Shown here piece by piece: positions 25,523 through 33,122 of a stretch of 64,000 bases of DNA. Both the position numbers and the translations under genes were made by a program. Below the pieces are notes generated by a model. The model ran no database searches and was not told where the DNA came from. It worked only from the letters and a program-made list of their open reading frames with translations. This DNA is from an uncultured Clostridia bacterium (lineage in GTDB: Bacteria > Bacillota > Clostridia > Oscillospirales > Ruminococcaceae): NCBI GenBank assembly GCA_945876435.1, contig CAMCOD010000003.1, forward strand, positions 1-64,000, read 5' to 3'. Position 1 is the stretch's first letter, and every line of letters starts with the position of its first letter.

Positions 25523-27119
25523 CTTTTTTCCGGTCAAGGACAGCCTCATAAGAAATTCCCAGCTTTAAATGAATATGCAGAACGATTTTATCCTTTGTAC
25601 TGCTCCTTTTGACGAACACCCGGTCCAAAATTGTGGTCGCAAGCGCTGAATTTATGCCATTTTGGAAGGACAGCTCCTGTTCCAAAAAATGACGCAGCTC
25701 CTTTATCTGTTGGTCAGCAGTCCGGCTGTTTTCCTTTTCCTCCCATAAATCCTTTTTTCGCTGCTCCAGTTCAGAGATCCGATCCTTAAAACCCTTGTTG
25801 CGCAGCTTAAATTCGCGGATCGAAATCGCTCCGTCCAGGTTCAGCTCCAGCAAACGGTCCTTTTTAGCTTCAAGGGCCAGCAATTCTTCCTCCACTTTTC
25901 CAAGTTCATGACTGAAATCCTGTTTTCCGGTCACTGTTTGTATCACCTGCAAAACAGCATCGATCATGGCATCTTTGTTCTGGATGATCTGCCTGAAGAT
26001 CTCTGCCATGATCTCGTCCAACTCACTGCTTCGCAGCTGCGGCATAGAACAGCCCGCCTTCCCTCTTTGACGATAGCACCGGCAGTTCCAAACCTCTTTT
26101 CCACTTTTCAATAAGCGCCTGTGAAAACCGCAGTTATGCTCCTCACAGATAAGCTTGCCGCTGTAAGGATAGCGATTGTGAAAGCTGGCAGCAGGAACGT
26201 GTTCCTTCATCTGCTTGCTTCGCTGCTTATAGAGGGTGTTGGCACGGTTCCAGAGATCCTCTGACACGATTGCCGGAATGGATGGATCCGGATACAGAAT
26301 CCACTCACTTTCATCGAGAAAGATCCTACGCTTGCTGCGGTAGTCCACAGTTTGACTCTTGTTGGCACAGTACCAGCCCTTATATTTGGGGTTGCATAGG
26401 ATATTTCGGATCGTCCGAACATTAAAGGAATTGCCTTTGCGGCTGGTATACCCTTCCTTTAAAAGAATCTGCGAGATTTTCCGCACGCCAACCTGCTGAT
26501 TGGCGTAAAGCTCAAAGATCCTCCGAACCACTCTGGCCTCCTCCTCCTTGACAGTCAGCACACAATCCTTCTTGTCATACCCCCAAAGTTGATCATTCCC
26601 CAGCACATGACCATTGTGAATCGCCTGGCGGAAACCGAATTTCAAGCGTTCTGATAGCTTTCGTACCTCATCCTGTGCCACACCGGCCATAACAACCAGT
26701 CGAAATTCGCTGTCTGAATCCAAAGTATTGATATTATCATTCTGAAAAAAGACTCCCACATTGTACTCCAGCAGCTCCTGCGTATATTTGATGCTGTCCA
26801 GCGTACTTCGGGAGAAGCGGGAAATTTCCTTGGTGATAATGAAATCAAAGCAGCCTGCTTTGGCATCGGCGATCATACGATTGAAGCTATCCCGCTTTTT
26901 GGTGCTGGTACCGCTGATGCCTTCATCCACATAGCCTTCAACAAAAGTCCAGTTTGGCTTGCTCTGGATCAGCTCCCTGTAGTACTGCACCTGATTCTCC
27001 AGACTGTTTCGCTGTTCGTCCTTGTCGGTGGACACGCGGGCGTAGAATGTCACCCTCAACGGCAAATCAAAAAGGGACTTGCCTTTTTTCATTTCACTGC
27101 GGATCTTCAGAATATTCAT
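25497..27119 (-). CDS. Large serine recombinase (SpoIVCA-like)
   Basis: The 540-residue site-specific recombinase has an N-terminal resolvase domain with the catalytic Ser30 in YARVSTDKDEQ and the conserved DEGISG and SRFSR. A recombinase domain (about 190-290) is followed by a Cys4-type zinc ribbon (CEEHNCGF...CRCYRQRGKAGC) and a long coiled coil (about 405-490). All parts are intact. The stop codon TAA spans the attL core; in the excised circle the same position reads TGA, so the protein is identical in both states. AGGGAGG precedes the ATG, and the gene follows the 58-residue ORF by 5 bp. It is expected to excise the element during sporulation. Confidence 0.95.
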   Translation of the reverse strand: MNILKIRSEMKKGKSLFDLPLRVTFYARVSTDKDEQRNSLENQVQYYRELIQSKPNWTFVEGYVDEGISGTSTKKRDSFNRMIADAKAGCFDFIITKEISRFSRSTLDSIKYTQELLEYNVGVFFQNDNINTLDSDSEFRLVVMAGVAQDEVRKLSERLKFGFRQAIHNGHVLGNDQLWGYDKKDCVLTVKEEEARVVRRIFELYANQQVGVRKISQILLKEGYTSRKGNSFNVRTIRNILCNPKYKGWYCANKSQTVDYRSKRRIFLDESEWILYPDPSIPAIVSEDLWNRANTLYKQRSKQMKEHVPAASFHNRYPYSGKLICEEHNCGFHRRLLKSGKEVWNCRCYRQRGKAGCSMPQLRSSELDEIMAEIFRQIIQNKDAMIDAVLQVIQTVTGKQDFSHELGKVEEELLALEAKKDRLLELNLDGAISIREFKLRNKGFKDRISELEQRKKDLWEEKENSRTADQQIKELRHFLEQELSFQNGINSALATTILDRVFVKRSSTKDKIVLHIHLKLGISYEAVLDRKKVSFCIIPF

Positions 27120-27124
27120 TGCCG

Positions 27125-27301
27125 TCAGCCTCCCTGATCAACTTCTGCATCCCATGGGGCAGGGTATCGGAAAAACTCCGGCAAGTCTGTCATCGAATGT
27201 ATCAAATCCACTGCTTTTTCGCAGGTATTTTTGGATAGAAACCCACTGCTGCAAAGCCGCTCCACCAAAATCTGCATAATTTCCTGTTCTATGCTCTCCA
27301 T
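27125..27301 (-). CDS. 58-residue protein upstream of the recombinase, unknown
   Basis: This ORF is too short for the ORF track. The ATG at 27301 has the near-ideal site ATAGGAGGTGATGGT, and the stop TGA is 5 nt before the recombinase start, with the recombinase ribosome site inside this ORF. It encodes a helical, acidic N-terminal half (MESIEQEIMQILVERL) with an SGFLSKNTCEKAVDLIHSM helix-turn-helix-like pattern and an aromatic tail. Tight coupling to the recombinase suggests a role in recombination control, perhaps as a directionality factor; this is inference only. CATAAATT at 27326-27319 on the minus strand resembles a SigE -10. Confidence 0.7.
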   Translation of the reverse strand: MESIEQEIMQILVERLCSSGFLSKNTCEKAVDLIHSMTDLPEFFRYPAPWDAEVDQGG

Positions 27302-27715
27302 ACCATCACCTCCTATTCAATTTATGTGGGAATAGGCTTCTCATAGAAGAAAACAGCTCTTGTTGCTTCACACTTTACTCTCTTTTTGCAAAATTGCATG
27401 TAGAAAAATCAATACAACAATATTTACAGGATATGCCCATGGCATGCCACACAGGCATAAGCTTCTGTCAAACCCCATCCACCAATCGCTTTTTCGATAA
27501 AAGCCTTCGCTTGATCCCATCAAAAATCGCAACGCACCTTCCGCAAAGTCAGTAAAAATAGCCTGTTTATTTAAAATAAATGAAAAAATATGCATATAAT
27601 CATTGACTTTTTCCGATTAATCATGTATATTATCTTATATCATATACAAGTTACAGCGATCCTGTTCAGCTGTTCTGTTTCGAAATCTATTTTATTCTTC
27701 AAAGGAGAAACGAAA
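27302..27715. other. 414-bp intergenic region inside the sigK element
   Basis: It holds the possible SigE-type promoter for the recombinase unit on the left and the SigA promoter of the ABC operon on the right. A 75-residue minus ORF (27368-27595) has no ribosome site or recognisable domain and is not called. Confidence 0.6.
27603..27631 (+). promoter_or_regulatory. SigA promoter of the amino-acid ABC operon
   Basis: TTGACT (27603-27608), 17 nt, TATATT (27626-27631) with a TG one base before the -10. It would be active in vegetative cells, independent of sigK. Confidence 0.8.
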
Positions 27716-28477
27716 ATGAAAAAAATACTTACACTGGTTCTCGCCGGCGTTATGGCCCTTTCGATGGCTGCCTGCGGCACAAAAGAAAGCAAAAAACTGA
27801 CCCTTGCTACCTCGGCAGATTTCCCGCCCTATGAATATGTTGCGGACGACGGCTCCTATGCCGGTATTGATGTTGAGATCGCAAGCGCCGTCGCTGAAAA
27901 ACTGGGCATGGAATTTGAAGTGGTAAACATGAACTTTAACTCCATTGTAACCTCTGTTTCCACCGGAAAATATGACATGGGCATGGCCGGTCTTACGGTC
28001 ACGGAAGACCGGCTGAAATCGGTGGACTTCTCCCAGTCCTATGCCACCGGCGTTCAGGTGGTTATCGTGAAGGAAGACAGCCCTATCACATCGGTAGATG
28101 ACCTGTATGCGGAAGGCGCCTCCTATGCCGTCGGCGCACAGATCTCCACCACCGGCGCCATTTACTTCGGCGACGATATCGCAGGTGGAGCTACCACCTG
28201 TACGCTTCAGGAATTTACCTCCGGCGCTGATGCCATCGCGGCTCTCACCGCAGGAAAAATTGACTGCGTGATCATCGACAACGAGCCAGCCAAAAGCTTT
28301 GTTGCCGCCAACGATGGCCTGAAGATCCTGGACACCGAATATACCGTTGAGGATTATGCCATCTGCGTAAAAAAAGGCAACAGCGAACTGCTGGAGAAAA
28401 TCAATACCGCTCTGAATGAATTGACTGCTGACGGCACGATCCCATCCATCATCAGCAAATACATCCCGGCGGAATAA
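27716..28477 (+). CDS. Amino-acid ABC transporter substrate-binding lipoprotein
   Basis: The 253-residue lipoprotein starts at the ATG at 27716 after AAAGGAG. The signal peptide ends in the lipobox LSMAAC (Cys at 20). The mature part is a family 3 polar-amino-acid binding protein: TSADFPPYEYV, the Asp and Arg ligand-binding region (GMAGLTVTEDRLKSVDFSQSY) and GKIDCVIIDNEPAK. Substrate preference (for example cystine, glutamine or arginine) cannot be read off. It is the first gene of a three-gene importer carried inside the sigK element. Confidence 0.93.
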   Translation: MKKILTLVLAGVMALSMAACGTKESKKLTLATSADFPPYEYVADDGSYAGIDVEIASAVAEKLGMEFEVVNMNFNSIVTSVSTGKYDMGMAGLTVTEDRLKSVDFSQSYATGVQVVIVKEDSPITSVDDLYAEGASYAVGAQISTTGAIYFGDDIAGGATTCTLQEFTSGADAIAALTAGKIDCVIIDNEPAKSFVAANDGLKILDTEYTVEDYAICVKKGNSELLEKINTALNELTADGTIPSIISKYIPAE

Positions 28478-28502
28478 TTGATGAAACAATCGGAAGAAAA
28501 AC

Positions 28503-28536
28503 CTGAGGACAGGTGTAAATTCAGTGCCTGTCCTCC
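28503..28536 (+). terminator. Intra-operon stem-loop (attenuating)
   Basis: GAGGACAGG and CCTGTCCTC pair around a 12-13-nt loop, followed by CTGTTTTG. Placed between binding protein and permease, it probably lowers permease expression relative to the binding protein. Confidence 0.6.
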
Positions 28537-28557
28537 TGTTTTGTTTATGGAGGATTC

Positions 28558-29283
28558 ATGAGCGCTTGGTTTGAAGATTTAAAAGAGCAGTTTATTCTTA
28601 ATTTCATTGAGGGTGACCGCTGGAAATGGCTGCTGGACGGTTTAAAAATGACCTTGCACATCGCCTTCTTTGCCGTCATTCTTGGTATTGTGATCGGCGT
28701 GGCGGTAGCGGTCATCCGTTCCTCGTGGGACCAAAACAACCACAAGATGCACGGCCTTTCCCGGGCTGTTATGGCTGTGCTGAATTTTATCAGTAAAGTT
28801 TATCTCACCGTTATCCGCGGCACACCAGTTGTGGTGCAGCTGATGATTATGTACTATGTCATCTTTGCCTCCTCAACCAATGCCCGTATGGTGGCAACCC
28901 TGGCCTTCGGCATCAACAGCGGCGCTTATGTTGCGGAGATTTTCCGCAGCGGCATCATGTCCATTGACAAGGGCCAGTTCGAAGCCGGCCGTTCCCTGGG
29001 CTTCAACTATATCCAGACCATGTGGTACATTATTGTGCCTCAGGCTCTGAAAAATGTGTTGCCCGCCCTGTGCAACGAGTTTATTGCTCTGCTGAAAGAA
29101 ACGTCCGTTGCCGGTTATGTGACCATCACCGACCTTACCCGGGCCGGTGACCTGATCCGTGGACGCACCTTCTCCGCGTTTATGCCGCTGATCGCCGTCG
29201 CTTTGATCTATCTTGCACTGGTCATGGCTCTTACCTGGCTGGTGGGCAAACTGGAAAGGAGACTGAGAACCAGTGACCACTAA
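28558..29283 (+). CDS. Amino-acid ABC transporter permease
   Basis: The 241-residue permease of the HisM/GlnP type has about five helices. The N-terminal cytosolic stretch is followed by the conserved [22 protein letters not shown] segment, and the EAA loop reads [28 protein letters not shown] lies 5 nt before the ATG. The last 11 bases overlap the ATPase gene. It probably forms a homodimer in the importer. Confidence 0.95.
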   Translation: MSAWFEDLKEQFILNFIEGDRWKWLLDGLKMTLHIAFFAVILGIVIGVAVAVIRSSWDQNNHKMHGLSRAVMAVLNFISKVYLTVIRGTPVVVQLMIMYYVIFASSTNARMVATLAFGINSGAYVAEIFRSGIMSIDKGQFEAGRSLGFNYIQTMWYIIVPQALKNVLPALCNEFIALLKETSVAGYVTITDLTRAGDLIRGRTFSAFMPLIAVALIYLALVMALTWLVGKLERRLRTSDH

Positions 29284-30025
29284 TAACGCAAATAACAATG
29301 TTCTGATTCAGGTTAAAGACCTGACCATGGATTTCGGGGACGTGCATGTTTTAAAAGGCATCTCCACCGAAATTAAAAAGGGAGAAGTTGTGGTCATTGT
29401 CGGCGCTTCCGGCAGCGGCAAAAGCACCTTCCTCCGTACACTGAACCTGCTGGAAGAACCCACCAGCGGCCAGATCCTCTTTGAAGGGGTCGATATCACC
29501 GACAAAAACGTGAATATCAACCTTCACCGTCAAAAAATGGGTACCGTATTTCAGCAGTTCAACCTGTTCCCCCACATGACGATCCTGAAAAACATGACCA
29601 TCGGCCCTATGAAGCTGCTGAAAAAAAGCCAAGAAGAGGCAGAAGCTGAGGCAATGGAGCTGCTCGGACGGGTTGGCCTGGCGGATAGAGCCAACGCCTA
29701 CCCCAGTCAGCTCTCCGGCGGCCAGAAACAGAGGGTTGCCATTGTCCGCGCCTTGGCTATGCACCCGGACGTGATGCTCTTTGACGAGCCAACCTCCGCC
29801 CTGGATCCGGAAATGGTCGGCGAAGTGCTGGAAGTTATGCAAAATCTGGCGAAAGAGGGCATGACTATGGTGGTCGTGACCCATGAGATGGGCTTTGCCC
29901 GAGAGGTCGCCGACCGAGTCATGTTTATCCACGACGGTATCATTGCGGAGGAAAATGATCCGCAATCGTTCTTCACCAATCCACAGCACCCCCGACTGAA
30001 GGAATTCCTGTCAAAAGTACTGTAA
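29273..30025 (+). CDS. Amino-acid ABC transporter ATPase (GlnQ type)
   Basis: The 250-residue ATPase has a GTG start overlapping the permease. It has Walker [11 protein letters not shown]-loop [14 protein letters not shown], signature [16 protein letters not shown], Walker [17 protein letters not shown] and the switch VVTHEM. It energises the importer formed with the two upstream gene products. Confidence 0.95.
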   Translation: MTTNNANNNVLIQVKDLTMDFGDVHVLKGISTEIKKGEVVVIVGASGSGKSTFLRTLNLLEEPTSGQILFEGVDITDKNVNINLHRQKMGTVFQQFNLFPHMTILKNMTIGPMKLLKKSQEEAEAEAMELLGRVGLADRANAYPSQLSGGQKQRVAIVRALAMHPDVMLFDEPTSALDPEMVGEVLEVMQNLAKEGMTMVVVTHEMGFAREVADRVMFIHDGIIAEENDPQSFFTNPQHPRLKEFLSKVL

Positions 30026-30070
30026 AAAAGAATCAAAAGGATGCCTCTGTTTTTTTATGGGTACCCCTAT

Positions 30071-30127
30071 CAGCCCATCCGCCGCATACCTCTCTCCTGC
30101 ATCTGCGGCGGATGGGTTTTCTTTTCC
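30071..30127 (+). terminator. Terminator of the ABC operon
   Basis: CCCATCCGCCGCAT and ATCTGCGGCGGATGGG form a long stem, followed by TTTTCTTTT. Confidence 0.88.
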
Positions 30128-30247
30128 CTTTTTGCCGCGGGATTATGTTTTTTCGAATACCGGTTCCAACATTTGGGGAAAAGTATTTTCTTCCTGCTGG
30201 CAATATGATATGATTGTTTCAATATTTGACGAACAGGAGGATATTTT

Positions 30248-31612
30248 ATGTCAAATCTTCGATCTCAGACAGTGGATATGGTCAACGGTCCATTGCTGAA
30301 AAACGTCTGGATATTTGCCGTTCCGTTGATGCTGACCAATCTTCTGCAAATGCTGTTCAATGCAGCGGATACAGTGGTTGTGGGAAGATTTGCGGGAGAA
30401 CAGGCTCTGGCTGCTGTCGGAGCAACCGGTTCCATCTGTTTCCTGCTGATTTCCCTGTTTAACGGGCTCAGTATTGGAAGCAATGTTTTGATTGCCAGAT
30501 ATCTTGGGGCGAACGATCATGAAAAAATAGAAAAATCCGTTCATACCTCGATCACTATGGCAGCGGTCAGCGGTCTGTTTCTGGCTGTACTGGGCTTCTT
30601 CCTGTCCAAACCCCTGCTGAACATGATGTCAACTCCCAGTGATATCATCAATCTGAGTGAGTTATATATGCGTATCTACTTTGTGGGTACCTTTTTTGGC
30701 TTGATTTATAACTTTGGCGCCTCCATTCTGCGTGCCAAAGGCGATACCAAACGCCCTTTGTATTTTCTCTTTATCAGCGGCGTCACCAATATGGTATTGA
30801 ATCTGCTTTTTGTGGTGGTTTTCAAGATGAGCGTTGCCGGCGTTGCCTTTGCAACCGTCATTTCTCAGGCACTTGCCGCGGTATTGGTGTGCATTACGCT
30901 GATCAAAGAAACGGATTCCACCCACTTGGATCTTCAAAAGCTGGGCATTGATCTTTCCATGGCTTGGAACATCATTAAAATCGGCGTACCGGCAGGAATC
31001 CAAGGTATGGCCTTTTCTCTGAGCAATGTTGTGGTGCAGTCCAGCATCAACTCCTTTAATTCTTCCATTATCGTTGCAGGAAACAGCGCCAGCTCCAATG
31101 TTGAAAACTTTGTTTACATCGGTATGTCGGCCTTTACGCAGGCATGTATCACCTTTACCAGCCAAAACATCGGTGCCAACAATCTGAAACGAGTGAAGGA
31201 AATATTTAAGACTACCATGCTTTTGACCATTATCAGCGCAGCGTCGATCGGCTTTATTGTGTGGTATTTTGGTGAATTTTTCCTGGTTCTTTATACCAGC
31301 GAAGCAGCGGTTATTGAAGCCGGCATGATCCGTCTGTTCTGGGTTTCTCTGTTTTTGGTGCTGAACGGTATTCTGGACGTTTTTGTCGCCTCCATGCGAG
31401 GCATGGGGTATTCCACACTGCCAACCATCGTCATGATCGCCGGAATTTGCGGCGTGCGTCTGACCTGGCTGTGGACCGTCTTCCCGATTTACCGGTCTCT
31501 TAAGGTTATTTATATGTGCTTCCCGCTCAGCTGGACGATCACCAGCATTATTCTGGGATTCATCTGGATCAAATGTCACCGTAAACTGATGAAAACAATG
31601 CAAGAGGCATAA
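30248..31612 (+). CDS. MATE family efflux transporter
   Basis: The 454-residue protein has two related six-helix bundles. The N-terminal half shows VPLMLTNLLQMLFNAADTVVVGRFAGEQALAAVG and IGSNVLIARYLGAND; the second half begins VPAGIQGMAFSLSNVVVQSSIN. These are typical of the bacterial MATE group related to NorM/DinF. It exports cationic drugs or metabolites with Na+ or H+; the substrate is unknown. AGGAGG precedes the ATG. It is the rightmost cargo gene of the sigK element. Confidence 0.93.
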   Translation: MSNLRSQTVDMVNGPLLKNVWIFAVPLMLTNLLQMLFNAADTVVVGRFAGEQALAAVGATGSICFLLISLFNGLSIGSNVLIARYLGANDHEKIEKSVHTSITMAAVSGLFLAVLGFFLSKPLLNMMSTPSDIINLSELYMRIYFVGTFFGLIYNFGASILRAKGDTKRPLYFLFISGVTNMVLNLLFVVVFKMSVAGVAFATVISQALAAVLVCITLIKETDSTHLDLQKLGIDLSMAWNIIKIGVPAGIQGMAFSLSNVVVQSSINSFNSSIIVAGNSASSNVENFVYIGMSAFTQACITFTSQNIGANNLKRVKEIFKTTMLLTIISAASIGFIVWYFGEFFLVLYTSEAAVIEAGMIRLFWVSLFLVLNGILDVFVASMRGMGYSTLPTIVMIAGICGVRLTWLWTVFPIYRSLKVIYMCFPLSWTITSIILGFIWIKCHRKLMKTMQEA

Positions 31613-31616
31613 AAAA

Positions 31617-31649
31617 ACGTCCTGACTTTGGTCAGGACATTTTTTTATG
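31617..31649 (+). terminator. Terminator of the MATE gene
   Basis: GTCCTGAC-TTTG-GTCAGGAC followed by ATTTTTTT. It prevents read-through from the element into the sigK C-terminal part. Confidence 0.88.
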
Positions 31650-31719
31650 TTAACAGACCGGTTCGCAAAATTTTTCCACAGTGCGAAAGCTTCGTTTCTC
31701 TATTGGAATTTGTAAGTGT

Positions 31720-31759
31720 TTTCCTTTTGCTTTCGCTGTTCAAAAAATACTACTCCACC
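31720..31759. other. attR of the sigK element
   Basis: The element half-site TTTCCTTTTGC (31720-31730) lies 11 nt left of the AAAAA core (31742-31746). The chromosomal half-site CCACC (31755-31759) lies 8 nt right of it. TTTCCTTTTGC is the exact inverse of GCAAAAGGAAA at attL. Confidence 0.85.
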
Positions 31760-32245
31760 TACCGGGATCAGGAGGATTTGATCTCAATTGGCACCATTGG
31801 TCTGATCAAAGCGGTTTCCAGCTTTGATTATACAAAAGGAACCAAATTCGCTACTTATGCTTGCAGATGTATTGAAAATGAAATCCTGATGTATTTTCGC
31901 AGCAAAAAGAAATCCGCTCATGACGTATACCTCAGCGATTTCATTGATGTTGATAAAGACGGAAACAGCATTACTCTCAACGATATCATCCCCGACGACG
32001 TAAACATTCTGGATGCCATTGATCTGCATTTTCAATCGGAACAGTTATACCGTTACATTCAAAGCCGGCTCAGCCCACGGGAACAAACCATCCTGAAGCT
32101 TCGCTATGGGCTTTATGGTACAAAACCTTTGACTCAAAGAGAGGTCGCGCAAAAACTGAACATTTCCCGTAGCTATGTATCCCGCATCGAGAAAAAAGCC
32201 TTGGAAACCTTGCGAACCTGTCTTTCGCAAGGCAAAAACAACTGA
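31742..32245 (+). CDS. sigK: Sporulation sigma factor SigK, C-terminal fragment (interrupted)
   Basis: This reading frame continues sigma-K from KKYYSTYRDQEDLISIGTIG (region 2.2-2.3). It runs through the rest of region 2 (YACRCIENEILM) and region 3 to region 4 with the helix-turn-helix LTQREVAQKLNISRSYVSRIEKKAL. It has no start codon or ribosome site of its own; the upstream ORF extension to 31628 is element DNA. It becomes a gene only when joined to 25304-25503. A strong terminator follows at once. Confidence 0.93.
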   Translation, partial: KKYYSTYRDQEDLISIGTIGLIKAVSSFDYTKGTKFATYACRCIENEILMYFRSKKKSAHDVYLSDFIDVDKDGNSITLNDIIPDDVNILDAIDLHFQSEQLYRYIQSRLSPREQTILKLRYGLYGTKPLTQREVAQKLNISRSYVSRIEKKALETLRTCLSQGKNN

Positions 32246-32282
32246 AAAAGGCATCACCTCAAAGAGGTGATGCCTTTTTCTC
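32246..32282. terminator. Bidirectional terminator after sigK
   Basis: AAAGGCATCACCTC-AAA-GAGGTGATGCCTTTTT. Confidence 0.9.
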
Positions 32283-32294
32283 CGTTCATTTCGG

Positions 32295-33035
32295 TTATTT
32301 TGCTTTTGTCACAGAAGTAATATGCGGGTTTACACCCTCGTACCAGTAGAGGAAGCCTTCCATATCAATTTTTTCACCGATTTCCAAGGCTTTTACGGCT
32401 GCGTAAACATCTGTGGTTTTATCGCACAGATAGGATTCTACCGTGAAGGTATAAGTTTCACCATTCAAAGAAGCCTGGAAGTATAGGTCATCGCCATCCT
32501 GACCGGAACCATCCCAGTTGTACAGGAAAGCAACCTCATTGCCGTCCGCATCTTTGGAAGCTTCTACCGTCAGACCTTTGAAGGCAGCAAACTGGTTCTG
32601 ATGATCAACCAGTTCTTCTTTTCCCAGCAGTGCAGTCACATCGGTGGCAGGAGCTACATAGCTGCCATCCATGATCTCGAAGCTTGCATCAATGATCTCA
32701 ACTTCGCCAGCCCATTCTGATTTGTAGCCGGTAACCTTGATTTTGGTACCCTGGGTCAGTTTGCCGTAATCCGTCTCCGAGCAGGCCATATTGTACAGGA
32801 AATAAGCACCGTCCCCATCCTGGGCATAAACAGTCGCTTTATCCTCCCACCAGGACTGCTTTGCCTGAACGTACGCTTCGATGACAACTTCGCTGTCCAA
32901 CTCAGCGGCAACATACTCTTTGTACGTCATAACGCCTTCGGATTTGGCAGAAGGATCATCTTTCTTTGTGGTGGAGCAGGCTGCCATAGAAAGAACCATG
33001 GTAAAAGCCAGCGCCAATGCTAAAATTTTTCTCAT
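32295..33035 (-). CDS. Lipoprotein of unknown function
   Basis: The 246-residue exported lipoprotein starts at the ATG at 33035 after AAAGGAG. The lipobox is LSMAAC, and the mature part begins with a Lys/Asp/Ser-rich linker. Two similar beta-rich halves follow (VVIEAYVQAKQSWWEDKATVYAQDGDGAYF and ...AFLYNWDGSGQDGDDLYFQA), which look like OB-fold repeats of the kind in secreted Bacillota proteins. The paired IKVTGYKSE and GEKIDMEGFLYWYEG segments support two OB units. No enzyme motif is seen. It is monocistronic. Confidence 0.78.
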   Translation of the reverse strand: MRKILALALAFTMVLSMAACSTTKKDDPSAKSEGVMTYKEYVAAELDSEVVIEAYVQAKQSWWEDKATVYAQDGDGAYFLYNMACSETDYGKLTQGTKIKVTGYKSEWAGEVEIIDASFEIMDGSYVAPATDVTALLGKEELVDHQNQFAAFKGLTVEASKDADGNEVAFLYNWDGSGQDGDDLYFQASLNGETYTFTVESYLCDKTTDVYAAVKALEIGEKIDMEGFLYWYEGVNPHITSVTKAK

Positions 33036-33058
33036 ATTTATTCTCCTTTGCAACGTAA

Positions 33059-33105
33059 TGTCCCTTGGGACAAGGATATTATACATCAAAAAACAAAGAA
33101 ATCAA
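33059..33105 (-). promoter_or_regulatory. Promoter and palindrome of the lipoprotein gene
   Basis: TTGATT (33105-33100), 16 nt, TATAAT (33083-33078) on the minus strand. The perfect palindrome TGTCCC-TT-GGGACA (33059-33072) lies just downstream of the start point, a likely operator. Confidence 0.65.
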
Positions 33106-33122
33106 TGTCTTGTCAGGTAATT

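Larger units (their letters stand above)
25499..31746. mobile_element. skin-type sigK-intervening element (6,243 bp)
   Basis: The insertion separates the two parts of sigK at codons for KK-YY in region 2. The boundaries are a 5-bp AAAAA core at each end, the same core length as in the Bacillus subtilis skin element. It carries an intact large serine recombinase at the sigK N-terminal end, transcribed toward sigK. It also carries a 58-residue ORF in front of the recombinase, an amino-acid ABC importer (3 genes) and a MATE exporter, with no phage or conjugation genes. Known skin elements (48 kb in B. subtilis, about 15 kb in Clostridioides difficile) are much larger and phage-like. Excision in the mother cell is expected and not shown. 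Confidence 0.92.

Noticed and set aside
27368-27595. 75-residue minus-strand ORF inside the sigK element
   Set aside because: No ribosome site, no recognised domain and odd composition; treated as non-coding.
31628-31741. In-frame upstream extension of the sigK C-terminal ORF
   Set aside because: It is element DNA between the MATE terminator and attR, starts within the terminator hairpin and has no ribosome site; it does not resemble sigma-K.
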